Below, in pieces: positions 10,670-20,501 of a DNA stretch of 64,000 bases. The notes beneath the pieces are model-generated. The model saw only the letters and a program-made list of their open reading frames with translations. It did no database searches and was not told the origin of the DNA. Numbering within the stretch: position 1 is the stretch's first letter; each line of letters begins with the position of its first letter. The position numbers and the translations under genes are program-made. Origin of the DNA: Trissonchulus latispiculum (Eukaryota; Nematoda; Enoplea; Enoplida; Ironidae); the NCBI GenBank assembly GCA_030248195.1, contig JASAND010019905.1, positions 1-64,000 of the forward strand. The letters run 5' to 3'.

Positions 10670-11710
10670 TCTATTTTGACTACTTTTGGAAAATTTCACA
10701 TTTGACCCAAAATCACTTACTTCCCCACCCCACCCCACCACAGCACTCTACAGCGACTTTGAGCATGCAATTCCATGACAAAAGTTGCTCAGCTCACTTA
10801 GGGCTTTCATTTGGTACCAAATTTTACCACTTTTGAAAAATTTCATTTTTGACCGAAAATCGCCTAAGTCCCCACCCCACCCCACCACCAGGCGCGTAGC
10901 CAGGGGGGGGGGATGGGGGGAATTCCCCCCCCGAAATTGTGTTGCCCCCCAGAATTTTTTTCCAGCTATGTGTAAAACGCCCATTTTTCAAAAAATTTTC
11001 GCGCCTTCGGCGCGAAATAGCTGTATTGTACCGTTATAATACGTGTTTCGCGCTTAAAAACGAGTACCAATTACTCTATTTGGTGTACTTTGACCACCTT
11101 CTGCATCATTTGGGTGCATGAACACGCACTGCGCCTTAAAAATTATTGTAATTTCAACGAATACTCTGTAAAAATTCCACGAAGGTCACGAAATAGAAAA
11201 ATTTCTTAGCTTCTGGGGGGCTGTGCCCCCTAGACCCCCCGAAAAAATTTTGCATTCCCCCCCGAAATTTTTTTCTGGCTACGCTAGTGCCCACCACAGC
11301 ACGCTACAGCCACTTTGAGCATGCAATTCTATGACAAAAGTTGCTCAGCTCACTTAGGGCTTTCATTTGGTACCAAATTTTACCACTTTTGAAAAATTTC
11401 ATTTTTGAGCGAAAATCGCCTAAGTCCCCACCCCACCCCACCACAGCACTCTACAGCCACTTTGAGCACGCAGTTCTATGACAAAAGTTGCTCAGCTCGC
11501 TTAGGGATTTCATTTGGCACCAAATTTGATCACTTTTGAAAAATTTCATTTTTGACCGAAAATCGCCTAAGTCCCCGCCCCACCCCACCACAGCACACTA
11601 CAGCCACTTTGAGCATGCAGTTCTATGACAAAAGTTGCTCAGCTCGCTTAGGGCTTTCATTTGGTACCAAATTTGACCACTTTTGAAAAATTTCATTTTT
11701 GACCCCAATG
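10670..11710 (+). repeat. ~147-bp satellite array, block 1
   Basis: Tandem units of about 147 bases contain the landmarks CACAGCACTCTACAGCCACT, GACAAAAGTTGCTCAGCT, TTTCATTTGGTACCAAATTT, CATTTTTGACCGAAAATCGC and CCCCACCCCACC. Equivalent bases at 11444 and 11591 are 147 apart. The array is interrupted by a hAT-like MITE at 10889-11289. No coding function is suggested; open frames simply follow the repeat. Confidence 0.9.
10889..11289 (-). mobile_element. 401-bp hAT-like MITE, copy 2, with 8-bp target duplication
   Basis: The ends are CAGGCGCGTAGCCAG and CTGGCTACGCTAGTG. A perfect 8-base direct duplication, CCCACCAC, lies at 10881-10888 and 11290-11297 within the satellite. The 8-bp duplication and ends fit a non-autonomous hAT element. 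It is an inverted copy of 9379-9780 and contains the GCGCCTTCGGCGC hairpin near 11002. It has no transposase. Confidence 0.88.
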
Positions 11711-12490
11711 ACCTCCCACCGACCTGACCCTCCAGATGGCAAAGTGGAACCAGCACAGCCAGATGGGTGGGTCAGACGGCAAAACGGATGCCAGGAATGA
11801 GCTGGGCGCACCAGAAAACCCCTATAGACAATGTTTTGAGAGGCTATGTACAGTCCTATATGATGTTCCCGGAAGTCGGTACCGACCGGAAGTAGTATAT
11901 GGTGCACATTTCGACCCCCGCTCTCGGGAGCAACTGACCTTTGACCCGTCCTACTGCCAGTTCTATCGTCCCTTGCGCGGTCACGACACATACTCCCAGT
12001 TCACCTAGTAGTTACTCCTAGTTCTTCCTGGTTGTTCCCCCAGTTCGTCCTGTCATACTCCTAGTTCTGATACCCTGCTCTACACCCAGTTTTTACCCAC
12101 ACCAACCACACACCTTCACAACACCCAGTTTATACTCCTAGTTCTGACATCCAGTTATTATCCTTACCAACCAAACACCAGTCAAACACCCTGCTTATAC
12201 ACCTAGTTCTCCCGGATGCCACACCCAGTAACCTTTCATTACACGCCGTCCCTCTGCGTTCTTCCCCCGGGGCTTGGGACCCGGCGTCGGCCCATTACCG
12301 GACACCTACCTGCCTACACTACTAGTCCGGCCTAATCTACTGTTTTTTTGGTATTTTTAGTTTCATTATTTTTAGTGTTTTCTTTTACAACTTACACACA
12401 AATTAACAAATATGTACAGTATATACAGGTAGTCCTAAAGAGGACTGTTGGGATAAGGGAGGTTACTGTAGGCTCTTTCCTACTGCGTAC
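11711..12490 (-). repeat. Fragment of repeat A joined to a truncated PolB-element terminus
   Basis: About 11715-11890 matches the start of repeat family A. About 11890-12470 matches, in inverted orientation, the PolB-element terminal array and the non-coding border of the polymerase (counterpart of 4905-5314 and 5748-5935). The polymerase itself is absent: satellite sequence starts at about 12500 where the coding region would begin. This copy supplies the empty site for the 5315-5747 insertion. Confidence 0.75.
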
Positions 12491-12494
12491 TCAG

Positions 12495-13168
12495 CCCCAT
12501 CTGGTACCAAATTTTACCACTTTTGAAAAATTTCATTTTTGACCGAAAATCGCCTAAGTCCCCACCCCACCCCACCACTGCACGCTACAGCCACTTTGTG
12601 CATGCAATTCTATGACAAAAGTTGCTCAGCTCACTTAGGGCTTTCATTTGGCACCAAATTAGACCACTTTTGAAAAATTTCATTTTTGACCGAAAATCGC
12701 CTAAGTCCCCACCCCACCCCACCACAGCACGCTACAGCCATTTAGAGCATGCAATTCTATGACAAAAGTTGCTCAGCTCACTTAGGGCTTTCATTTGGTA
12801 CCAAATTTTACCACTTTTGAAAAATTTCATTTTTGACCGAAAATCGCCAAGACCCCACCTCACCCCACCACAGCACTCTACAGCCACTTTGAGCATGCAA
12901 TTCTATGACAAAAGTTGCTCAGCTCACTTAGGGCTTTCATTTGGAACCAAATTTGACCACTTTTGAAAAATTTCATTTTTTTTAAAGTATATAAAGTAAA
13001 GTAAAGTATATAAATGTTGGACCGAAAATCGCCTAAGTCCCCACCCCACCCCACCACAGCACGCTACAGCCATTTAGAGCATGCAATTCTATGACAAAAG
13101 TTGCTCAGCTCACTTAGGGTTTTCATTTGGTACCAAATTTGACCACTTTTGAAAAATTTCATTTTGGA
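12495..13168 (+). repeat. ~147-bp satellite array, block 2
   Basis: About four and a half units of the satellite, with unit starts at 12577, 12724 and 12871 (147-base spacing). A short AAAGTATATAAAGTAAAG simple repeat interrupts it at about 12980-13018. No gene is visible. Confidence 0.9.
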
Positions 13169-14092
13169 CCACCTGACCCCTTACCGACCTGACCCATCAG
13201 ACGGTCAAGTGGAGCCAGTCCAGCAAAATGGGTGCGTTGTACAGCAAAACGGACACCGGAAATGAGCTGGGCGCACCAGAAAACCCCTATAGAGAAAGTT
13301 TTGAGAGGCCAAGTAGAGCCTAGTATGGACCTCCAGGAAACGGTTGCCGACATGACCCTCCAGACGACAAAGTGGAAATAGCCCAGCAACTTGGGTCAGT
13401 CGGGCAGCAAAATTGATAGCGGGAATCAATTCTCCGTCCGCAAAAAACCTTTGTATGCAAGATTTGAGGCTTCCAGGTCGCAAAATAAGCGAAAAAACTA
13501 TGTTCAAAGTTGGACCCAAAATTCACCAACTTTGGCAGGCCAGTACCCAAAAATTACGCTCAGGGCCGGAAAATCATATAGCAATTGAACGACCCTGATA
13601 TGTGTCCTATTCAGCCATATAGGCAGTATTGCCCCATATATAGCCCAGTCTGACTTATTACGGCGCCTTTGAAGCATACTTTTTGGCCATTTTAGCGTTT
13701 TGGCCGACTTTGGCCCCCCGCCAAAAATTTTTTCCGGCCCTGGGAGGCATAAAAACTAGCCTATCGGCTTATTTTTGTTGCGTACTCCAAGAATATATAT
13801 GGTTTTCATAGGCAAAAATTTTTCTATCTGTTGTTATTAAAGCTACAAAACCCCCTTACCAGACGTCAAAGCGGAGAACCGGAAAAAAAACATCACTCTC
13901 GTAAGCGATTTTTGGCGCAACTTTTTAACGGAAAGTGGTACGGGGATGAAACTTACTAAACTCGACACGTACAATTTTTTGCGCACATAATCTGCGCAGC
14001 TTCTGCGCAGCCTTGTTTTACACGGTCATTCGACCATTTTCACTCATATTATAGGGGTCGCTACCGCGACCCCTATGATATATACGTATATA
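13169..14092 (+). repeat. Dispersed repeat family A, copy 2
   Basis: A near full-length copy of repeat family A with the same paired ~165-base units, the same TCTGCGCAG words and the same terminal AGGGGTCGC hairpin at about 14052-14073. It is directly fused to the satellite on the left. Confidence 0.8.
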
Positions 14093-14515
14093 TATCTGGC
14101 TGTTTCCAAGGCAAAAATTTCTGGGGGGGGGGAAGTCTGGGGGAGCCCCCCCAGGTTTGGGGCGGCTCGGATTTCTGGGGGGGGGGAGAAAAAGTTTTCA
14201 AAAAATGCCTAAAAATAGCTATTTTTTGCTGCTAAGCTAAAAAATTAACTATTTTTAACTTAAATTTAAGCTTAAAATAGCTAAAAAATGCTTAAAAATG
14301 GGTAAAAATCCGGCGAAGCCGGAAAATTTTTCAAAATTCACCCTCAAAACCCTATTTTTCCGGGCATTTTAGAGTTCTGGGGGGAGGCCCGAATCCTGGG
14401 GAGGGGGCGATTCTGGGGGGGGGGCGGCGATTCTGGGGGGGGGCGATCCAAGTCTGGGGGGGGAACGAATTTCTGGGGGCCCCCCCCTGTAGGAAAAATG
14501 TATAGGATGTATATT
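14093..14515. repeat. G-tract block with CCGGCGAAGCCGG hairpin
   Basis: Runs of G and C alternate with AT-rich sequence, including a CCGGCGAAGCCGG hairpin near 14310. A shortened version is at about 16870-17040. No gene is visible; the G runs could form quadruplexes. Confidence 0.6.
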
Positions 14516-14519
14516 ATAT

Positions 14520-14898
14520 ACAAGTGGGAAAAATGCTCCTTGCTGTCGCATGAAAAAGTTAATATGAGCTATTATGGCCAACATTTAAACGTGCTGAGGA
14601 CAAGACTTAAAATGTTTAATATGAGCCAACATCAAAATAAGTAGAGGACAAGATGTAAACGTCTAACATGAGCCGCTACGTTTCTCTTGGGCTCATATTG
14701 GCACTCACTTTGGATACGCCTGTGGTACGTGTCCTCGAAACAGACATTGTTAAACCTAGCCAGAAAAGACTGAATATTAATACTGGCGCATACGTTTTAA
14801 GCAAAAATCAGAATTGCCTGATTTTTCAACTTCGCTTCAAAAAAATTTGTTTGTTTTTCGACGTTGCTTCTAGATCTCACTATACGTATGTATACAAG
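14520..14898 (+). mobile_element. Foldback-family fragment, first duplicate
   Basis: The block starts ACAAGTGGGAAAAATGCTCC and contains three diverged units starting TAATATGAGC or TAACATGAGC, each containing GAGGACAAGA, as in the arms of the other foldback elements. A short inverted partner (GGGCTCATATTGGC) follows at about 14689, but the full right arm is missing. It ends near another TATACAAG...AAAAATGCTCC word at 14891 in the same orientation, so it is rearranged. Confidence 0.6.
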
Positions 14899-14919
14899 TA
14901 ACAAAAATGCTCCGCACAA

Positions 14920-15998
14920 AAGGGGATAATATGTGTGTTGGGCCTATGTCTGTCGATTAAATTCCGGTTGAGAAAGCAAGTATATAAATCCGACACAGCA
15001 AGTTTGGGTGGGTGGTTCTATGGCGAAAGTTGTTCAGTTCGATGCGGGCCTTGACTCGAAATTTGACCACTTTTGAAAATTTTAATTTTTGACCCAAAAT
15101 CGCCTAAGTCCCCACCCCACCCCACCACAGGCCTCTACAGCCACTTAGGTACGCACTTTTACGACAAAAGTTGCTCAGTTCGATGCGGGCTTTCATTTGG
15201 TACCAAATTTGACCACTTTTGAAAATTTTAATTTTTGACCCAAAATCGCCTAAGTCCCCACCCCACCCCACCACAGCCCTCTACAGCCACTTTAGGTACG
15301 CACTTCTAGGACAAAAGTTGCTCAGTTCGATGCGGGCTTTCATTTGGTACCAAATTTGACCACTTTTGAAAAATTTTATTTTTGACCCAAAATTAAGTCC
15401 CCACCCCCACCCTACCACAGCACTCTACAGCCACTTTGAGCATGCAATTCTATGACAAAAGTTTTTCAGCTCACTTAGGGCTTTCATTTGGTACCAAACT
15501 TGACCACTTTTGAAAAATTTCATTTTGGACCGAAAATCGCCTAAGTCCCCACCCCACCCCACCACAGCACGCTACAGCCATTTAGAGCATGCAATTCTAT
15601 GACAAAAGTTGCTCAGCTCACTTAGGGCTTTCATTTGGTACCAAATTTTACCACTTTTGAAAAATTTCATTTTTGACCGAAAATCGCCAAGACCCCACCT
15701 CACCCCACCACAGCACTCTACAGCCACTTTGAGCATGCAATTCTATGACAAAAGTTGCTCAGCTCACTTAGGGCTTTCATTTGGTACCAAATTTGACCAC
15801 TTTTGAAAAATTTCATTTTTTTTAAAGTAAAGTAAAGTAAAGTAAATTTTGGACCGAAAATCGCCTAAGTCCCCACCCCACCCCACCACAGCACGCTACA
15901 GCCATTTAGAGCATGCAATTCTATGACAAAAGTTGCTCAGCTCACTTAGGGTTTTCATTTGGTACCAAATTTGACCACTTTTGAAAAATTTCATTTTG
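14920..15998 (+). repeat. ~147-bp satellite array, block 3
   Basis: Satellite units of a variant type (CAGTTCGATGCGGGC in place of CAGCTCACTTAGGGC) at about 15000-15370 change into the main type by 15420. The array then continues to repeat A copy 3. No gene is visible. Confidence 0.88.
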
Positions 15999-16862
15999 GA
16001 CCACCTGACCCCTTACCGACCTGACCCATCAGACGGTCAAGTGGAGCCAGTCCAGCAAAATGGGTGCGTTGTACAGCAAAACGGACACCGGAAATGAGCT
16101 GGGCGCACCAGAAAACCCCTATAGAGAAAGTTTTGAGAGGCCAAGTAGAGCCTAGTATGGACCTCCAGGAAACGGTTGCCGACATGACCCTCCAGACGAC
16201 AAAGTGGAAATAGCCCAGCAACTTGGGTCAGTCGGGCAGCAAAATTGATAGCGGGAATCAATTCTCCGTCCGCAAAAACCTTTGTATGCAAGATTTGAGG
16301 CTTCCAGGTCGCAAAATAAGCGAAAAAACTATGTTCAAAGTTGGACCCAAAATTCACCAACTTTGGCAGGCCAGTACCCAAAAATTACGCTCAGGGCCGG
16401 AAAATCATATAGCAATTGAACGACCCTGATATGTGTCCTATTCAGCCATATAGGCAGTATTGCCCCATATATAGCCCAGTCTGACTTATTACGGCGCCTT
16501 TGAAGCATACTTTTTGGCCATTTTAGCGTTTTGGCCGACTTTGGCCCCCCGCCAAAAATTTTTTCCGGCCCTGGGAGGCATAAAAACTAGCCTATCGGCT
16601 TATTTTTGTTGCGTACTCCAAGAATATATATATGGTTTTCATAGGCAAAAATTTTTCTATCTGTTGTTATTAAAGCTACAAAACCCCCTTACCAGACGTC
16701 AAAGCGGAGAACCGGAAAAAACATCACTCTCGTAAGCGATTTTTGGCGCAACTTTTTAACGGAAAGTGGTACGGGGATGAAACTTACTAAACTCGACACG
16801 TACAATTTTTTGCGCACATAATCTGCGCAGGATCTGCGCAGGAATCTGCGCAGGAATCTGGC
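15999..16862 (+). repeat. Dispersed repeat family A, copy 3
   Basis: A near-identical duplicate of 13169-14000 within the second copy of the segmental duplication. It ends in repeated TCTGCGCAGGAA words and lacks the terminal AGGGGTCGC hairpin. Confidence 0.8.
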
Positions 16863-17560
16863 GGTAAAAATCCGGCGAAGCCGGAAAATTTTTCAAAATT
16901 CACCCTCAAAACCCTATTTTTCCGGGCATTTTAGAGTTCTGGGGGGAGGCCCGAATCCTGGGGAGGGGGCGATTCTGGGGGGGGCGACCCAAGTCTGGGG
17001 GGGACGAATTTCTGGGGGGCCCCACCCCCCCTGTAGGAAAAATGTATAGGATGTATATTATATACAAGTGGGAAAAATGCTCCTTGCTGTCGCATGAAAA
17101 AGTTAATATGAGCTATTATGGCCAACATTTAAACGTGCTGAGGACAAGACTTAAAATGTTTAATATGAGCCAACATCAAAATAAGTAGAGGACAAGATGT
17201 AAACGTCTAACATGAGCCGCTACGTTTCTCTTGGGCTCATATTGGCGCTCACTTTGGATACGCCTGTGGTACGTGTCCTCTAAACAGACATTGTTAAACC
17301 TAGCCAGAAAAGACTGAATATTAATACTGGCGCATACGTTTTAAGCAAAAATCAGAATTGCCTGATTTTTCAACTTCGCTTCAAAAAAATTTGTTTGTTT
17401 TTCGACGTTGCTTCTAGATCTCACTATACGTATGTATACAAGTAACAAAAATGCTCCGCACAAAAGGGGATAATATGTGTGTTGGGCCTATGTCTGTCGT
17501 TTAAATTCCGGTTGAGAAAGCAAGTATATAAATCCGACACAGCAAGTTTGGGTGGGTGGT
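16863..17560 (+). repeat. Second duplicate of G-tract block and foldback fragment
   Basis: About 16863-17040 repeats the G-tract block in shortened form, and 17064-17444 repeats the foldback fragment seen at 14520-14898 with the same three-unit arm. No gene is visible. Confidence 0.7.
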
Positions 17561-18074
17561 TCTATGGCGAAAGTTGTTCAGTTCGATGCGGGCCTTGACT
17601 CGAAATTTGACCACTTTTGAAAATTTTAATTTTTGACCCAAAATCGCCTAAGTCCCCACCCCACCCCACCACAGGCCTCTACAGCCACTCTAGATACGAA
17701 CTTCTATGACAAAAGTTGCTCAGTTCGATGCGGGCCTTCATTTGGTACCAAATTTGGCCACTTTTGAAAATTTTAATTTTTGGCCCAAAATCGCCTAAGT
17801 CCCCACCCCACCCCACCACAGGCCTCTACAGCCACTTAGGTACGCACTTTTACGACAAAAGTTGCTCAGTTCGATGCGGGCTTTCATTTGGTACCAAATT
17901 TGACAACTTTTGAAAATTTTAATTTTTGACCCAAAATCGCCTAAGTCCCCACCCCCACCCTACCACAGCACTCTACAGCCACTTTGAGCATGCAATTCTA
18001 TGGCAAAAGTTGTTCAGCTCACTTAGGGCTTTCATTTGGTACCAAATATGACCACTTTTGAAAAATTTTATTGT
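17561..18074 (+). repeat. ~147-bp satellite array, block 4
   Basis: Three to four units of the variant satellite (GTTCGATGCGGGC), changing to the main type in the last unit. No gene is visible. Confidence 0.88.
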
Positions 18075-18204
18075 TGACCACTTGACACCTTACCCGATTT
18101 ACCCTTCAAACGGCAAAGTGGAGCCAGTCCAGCAAAATGGGTGGGTCGGACGGCAAAACGGACTCCGGGAATGAGCTGGGCGCACCAGAAAACCTCTATA
18201 GACA
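18075..18204 (+). repeat. Repeat A fragment cut by the Gypsy insertion
   Basis: The first ~130 bases of repeat family A stop abruptly after CTCTATAGACA, where other copies continue with AAGTTTTGAGAGG. The next base starts the putative retrotransposon end, so this marks its left insertion border. Confidence 0.7.
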
Positions 18205-18428
18205 TGTAAAAAGAAAAAGGCATTCGCGAAACGTTCTACTACGGTTTCAAAAAAGACACCTTATGTCACACATAATAGCATCCCAGTTGTTGAATTGAAT
18301 AGTATAGAGCTCAACCCAAAAATGGTGAGATCTCTCGAGCTAGTGGCGTGACATTTATGAGTTTGTCATGGCAGTTTGCAGTTAGTGCTAGTAAAGCTAT
18401 TGCTACGGTTAAGACTGACTATTAAATT
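18205..18428 (+). repeat. Putative 5' LTR of the Gypsy element
   Basis: The segment begins TGT at the point where repeat A is interrupted and ends just before a plausible primer-binding site. Its length of about 224 bases would be a short LTR. Without a matching 3' copy the assignment rests on position only. Confidence 0.4.
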
Positions 18429-18446
18429 TGGCGAGGCTGCCAGGAT
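18429..18446 (+). promoter_or_regulatory. Putative primer-binding site
   Basis: TGGCGAGGCTGCCAGGAT starts with the TGG expected opposite a tRNA CCA end. Its complement resembles the 3' end of an arginine tRNA (…CTGGC…CTCGCCA). It sits directly after the presumed LTR and 271 bases before gag. Confidence 0.45.
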
Positions 18447-18717
18447 ATATTAAATTATTTATTTTGCCATTATTTCTCTTTCTGTGTTCCCAAATCTCCA
18501 ACCCCTCTCTGTGCCGCCCTGATTCAGCCACCTAATCCTTGATGCTTGAACCCGATGAAAAGCGGATGGCCGGTATCTGAAAATCTTTGAAGAAACGAGA
18601 CGGATAATTTGAATCATGCTACTATTTAAAACCGTAAGCGTTAAAAGGCTGTTGAAATTGGTATTCTAAACTGCTTAAATTAATATTATCCTGCAGTTAG
18701 ACTATATTATACTATAA

Positions 18718-19833
18718 ATGCCTCGTCGTAGAGTTCCGAGAAGGCAGTCACCGGAGAGTGATGATCAAAGCGACAACGCTAGGGCTGTTCCACCGGTTCA
18801 AGAACCCAACAATCAAAATTTTGGTGACATAGCTTTACTGAGTTTCACTGTTAACAGTCTTCCTAAATTTTCTGGTGTCGAATCTCAGGATTTTTATGAA
18901 TACTTTTGCAATTTTGAGCGAACAGCCCAAGCAAACGGTTGGGCACACAATGCTAATGCAAAGAAGTCGATGTTGTTGCGTTTGTTGGATGGTAGAGCAG
19001 CCTTAGCTTATGATTCTCTTGCAAACTAGGAAAAGGCATTGCCGTACGCTGAACTGAAGGCACTGCTTATTAAAAAGTTAACATCTGTGGGAGATAAAGC
19101 AATTTTTTGGAACAAACTCCGGGAACATAAACAGGGTGTAACTGAAACCGTGGAAGATTTTAAAAATACTCTAATATCTTTTGCTCGGCGCGCAGAACCT
19201 TCTAAATCGTCTCAAGAAATAGAATGTATTGTGAAAAATCATTTCATATATCAAACTAGACCTGAAATCGCTAAAAGTTTGGCTTGTCGCGATTATGCTA
19301 GCTTGGAAGATGCCGTGCAAGCTGCTAAAAAGCAAGAATATGTACACACGGCCTTCCCCAAAAAGGAGTCATCTGAGCTCTCAGCTGTTAAATCGAAAGT
19401 GGACACGCTGCTGAGTCAGAACCAAGCCTTGGTGGACGCCGTGTCCAAATTAGCTAGTAGCTCGACGGCGACCACCACACCTGTTGTATCACCCGTTTCC
19501 GTACCGACAGGCGCTTCTCAAACGGAAACGTTAGATACCATAGTCCGCCACATTAACCATTTAGAAAGGCGTCTTGATGGTTTTTTTATGAGCAGAGGTA
19601 GATCACGTGGCCGAGGTCAAACTCGTGGGACGAGTCAGCCCAGCCGTGCACGTTCTGGGGAATGCTATACCTGCGGTGTGCAAGGTCACATTGCCAGGGA
19701 TTGCCCTCAGCGATCTAGTACTAGAGGTGGTGGACGTGGGGGAAGCCGGTATCATTCTACCAACGCCGTATCGGGAAACGAGTGGCCACTGCCCGAAATG
19801 AGCTCGGGCAGTCACTCGATGTTTCAGCAGTAG
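18718..19833 (+). pseudogene. gag: Gypsy Gag (capsid and nucleocapsid), interrupted by one TAG
   Basis: The start at 18718 opens a basic, proline-rich N-terminus followed by a capsid-like region (LPKFSG, FCNFERTAQANGW). A TAG at 19027-19029 interrupts the frame, which then continues without another stop to 19831. The downstream part has retrotransposon Gag features, then an Arg/Gly-rich stretch and a CCHC zinc knuckle (CYTCGVQGHIARDC, at about 19664-19705) that binds RNA. The following protease frame overlaps by about 50 bases in the -1 frame, the usual Gag-Pol arrangement. The TAG is either a decay mutation or a readthrough site; one stop in an otherwise clean frame cannot decide. Confidence 0.8.
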
Positions 19834-20501
19834 CAAAGTTTAATACTAATTTATGTACAGTATGTAATAGTGTTGTTAACTCAGTTAATGCAGTTTCAAA
19901 TAGCGGGGTAACAGGCAATCTTTTGTTCGCTTCAGTAGATATTGGGGGGAAAATTTTTGAAAGTTTAGTAGATAGTGGAGCTGCAATTAGTCTAATGCGA
20001 GAGGATATATTTAATCAATTAGAGCCACGTCCAAAGCTATACGAGCCATGCTGCTCCCCAGTTAGTGTCACAGGAAATCGTATGAAAGTTTTAGGCTGCG
20101 CAAATGTTGAAATTAAGCTTCTTGGAAAGCAATTTTCTGTCCCGTTTGTCGTTGTTTCTGACTGTCTGCACAATTGTATACTGGGCATAAACTTTCTAGC
20201 TAAAGGAAAATTTTTGATCGATTTGTCGGCCGAAACTCCGTCCCTTAAGCTAGGCTTAGACGTTACCACTTCAGCATCGTCCACACCACACCTCCCGTCT
20301 TCTGCAGCTGTTGCTTGTCATGGGAAGACTATGATAGGTTGTGTTCGTTTACGCAACACTACCACGATTGGACCACATTCACGTGTTCTCGTGAAAGCAG
20401 CAGTTGCTAGCTCACTGAATAAATCTGAACTGTTTTATGAGCCAACCGTGTTTGAGTCTGAGTTGTCGGGAATATGTTTGAGTCTGAGTTGTCGGGAATA
20501 G
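19782..20501 (+). pseudogene. pro: Gypsy aspartic protease region, frame-shifted at its 3' end
   Basis: The frame holds a retroviral-type aspartic protease with the active-site motif VDSGAAISL, which would mature the Gag-Pol polyprotein, and a downstream ILGINFL segment typical of the fold. It overlaps gag in the -1 frame. It is cut off from reverse transcriptase by a tandem duplication: 20449-20474 is repeated exactly as 20475-20500. The extra 26 bases account fully for the frame change between protease and reverse transcriptase. Confidence 0.8.

Larger units (their letters stand above)
12690..17690 (+). repeat. Tandem segmental duplication (two ~2.2-2.4 kb copies)
   Basis: The order satellite, repeat A, G-tract block, foldback fragment, satellite variant is present twice in direct orientation: about 12690-15130 and 15525-17690. 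The offset is about 2830 bases at the left and about 2550 at the right; the difference is a block at about 14010-14280 that is absent from the second copy. The copies are nearly identical elsewhere, which points to a recent duplication. Confidence 0.85.

Noticed and set aside
12769..12966. Repeated ~65-codon frame also seen at 15609
   Set aside because: It simply follows the 147-bp satellite unit and its duplication; recurrence here is not evidence of coding.
18205..18428. Confident annotation of an LTR pair for the Gypsy element
   Set aside because: No second copy was found downstream of integrase, so only a putative 5' LTR is listed.
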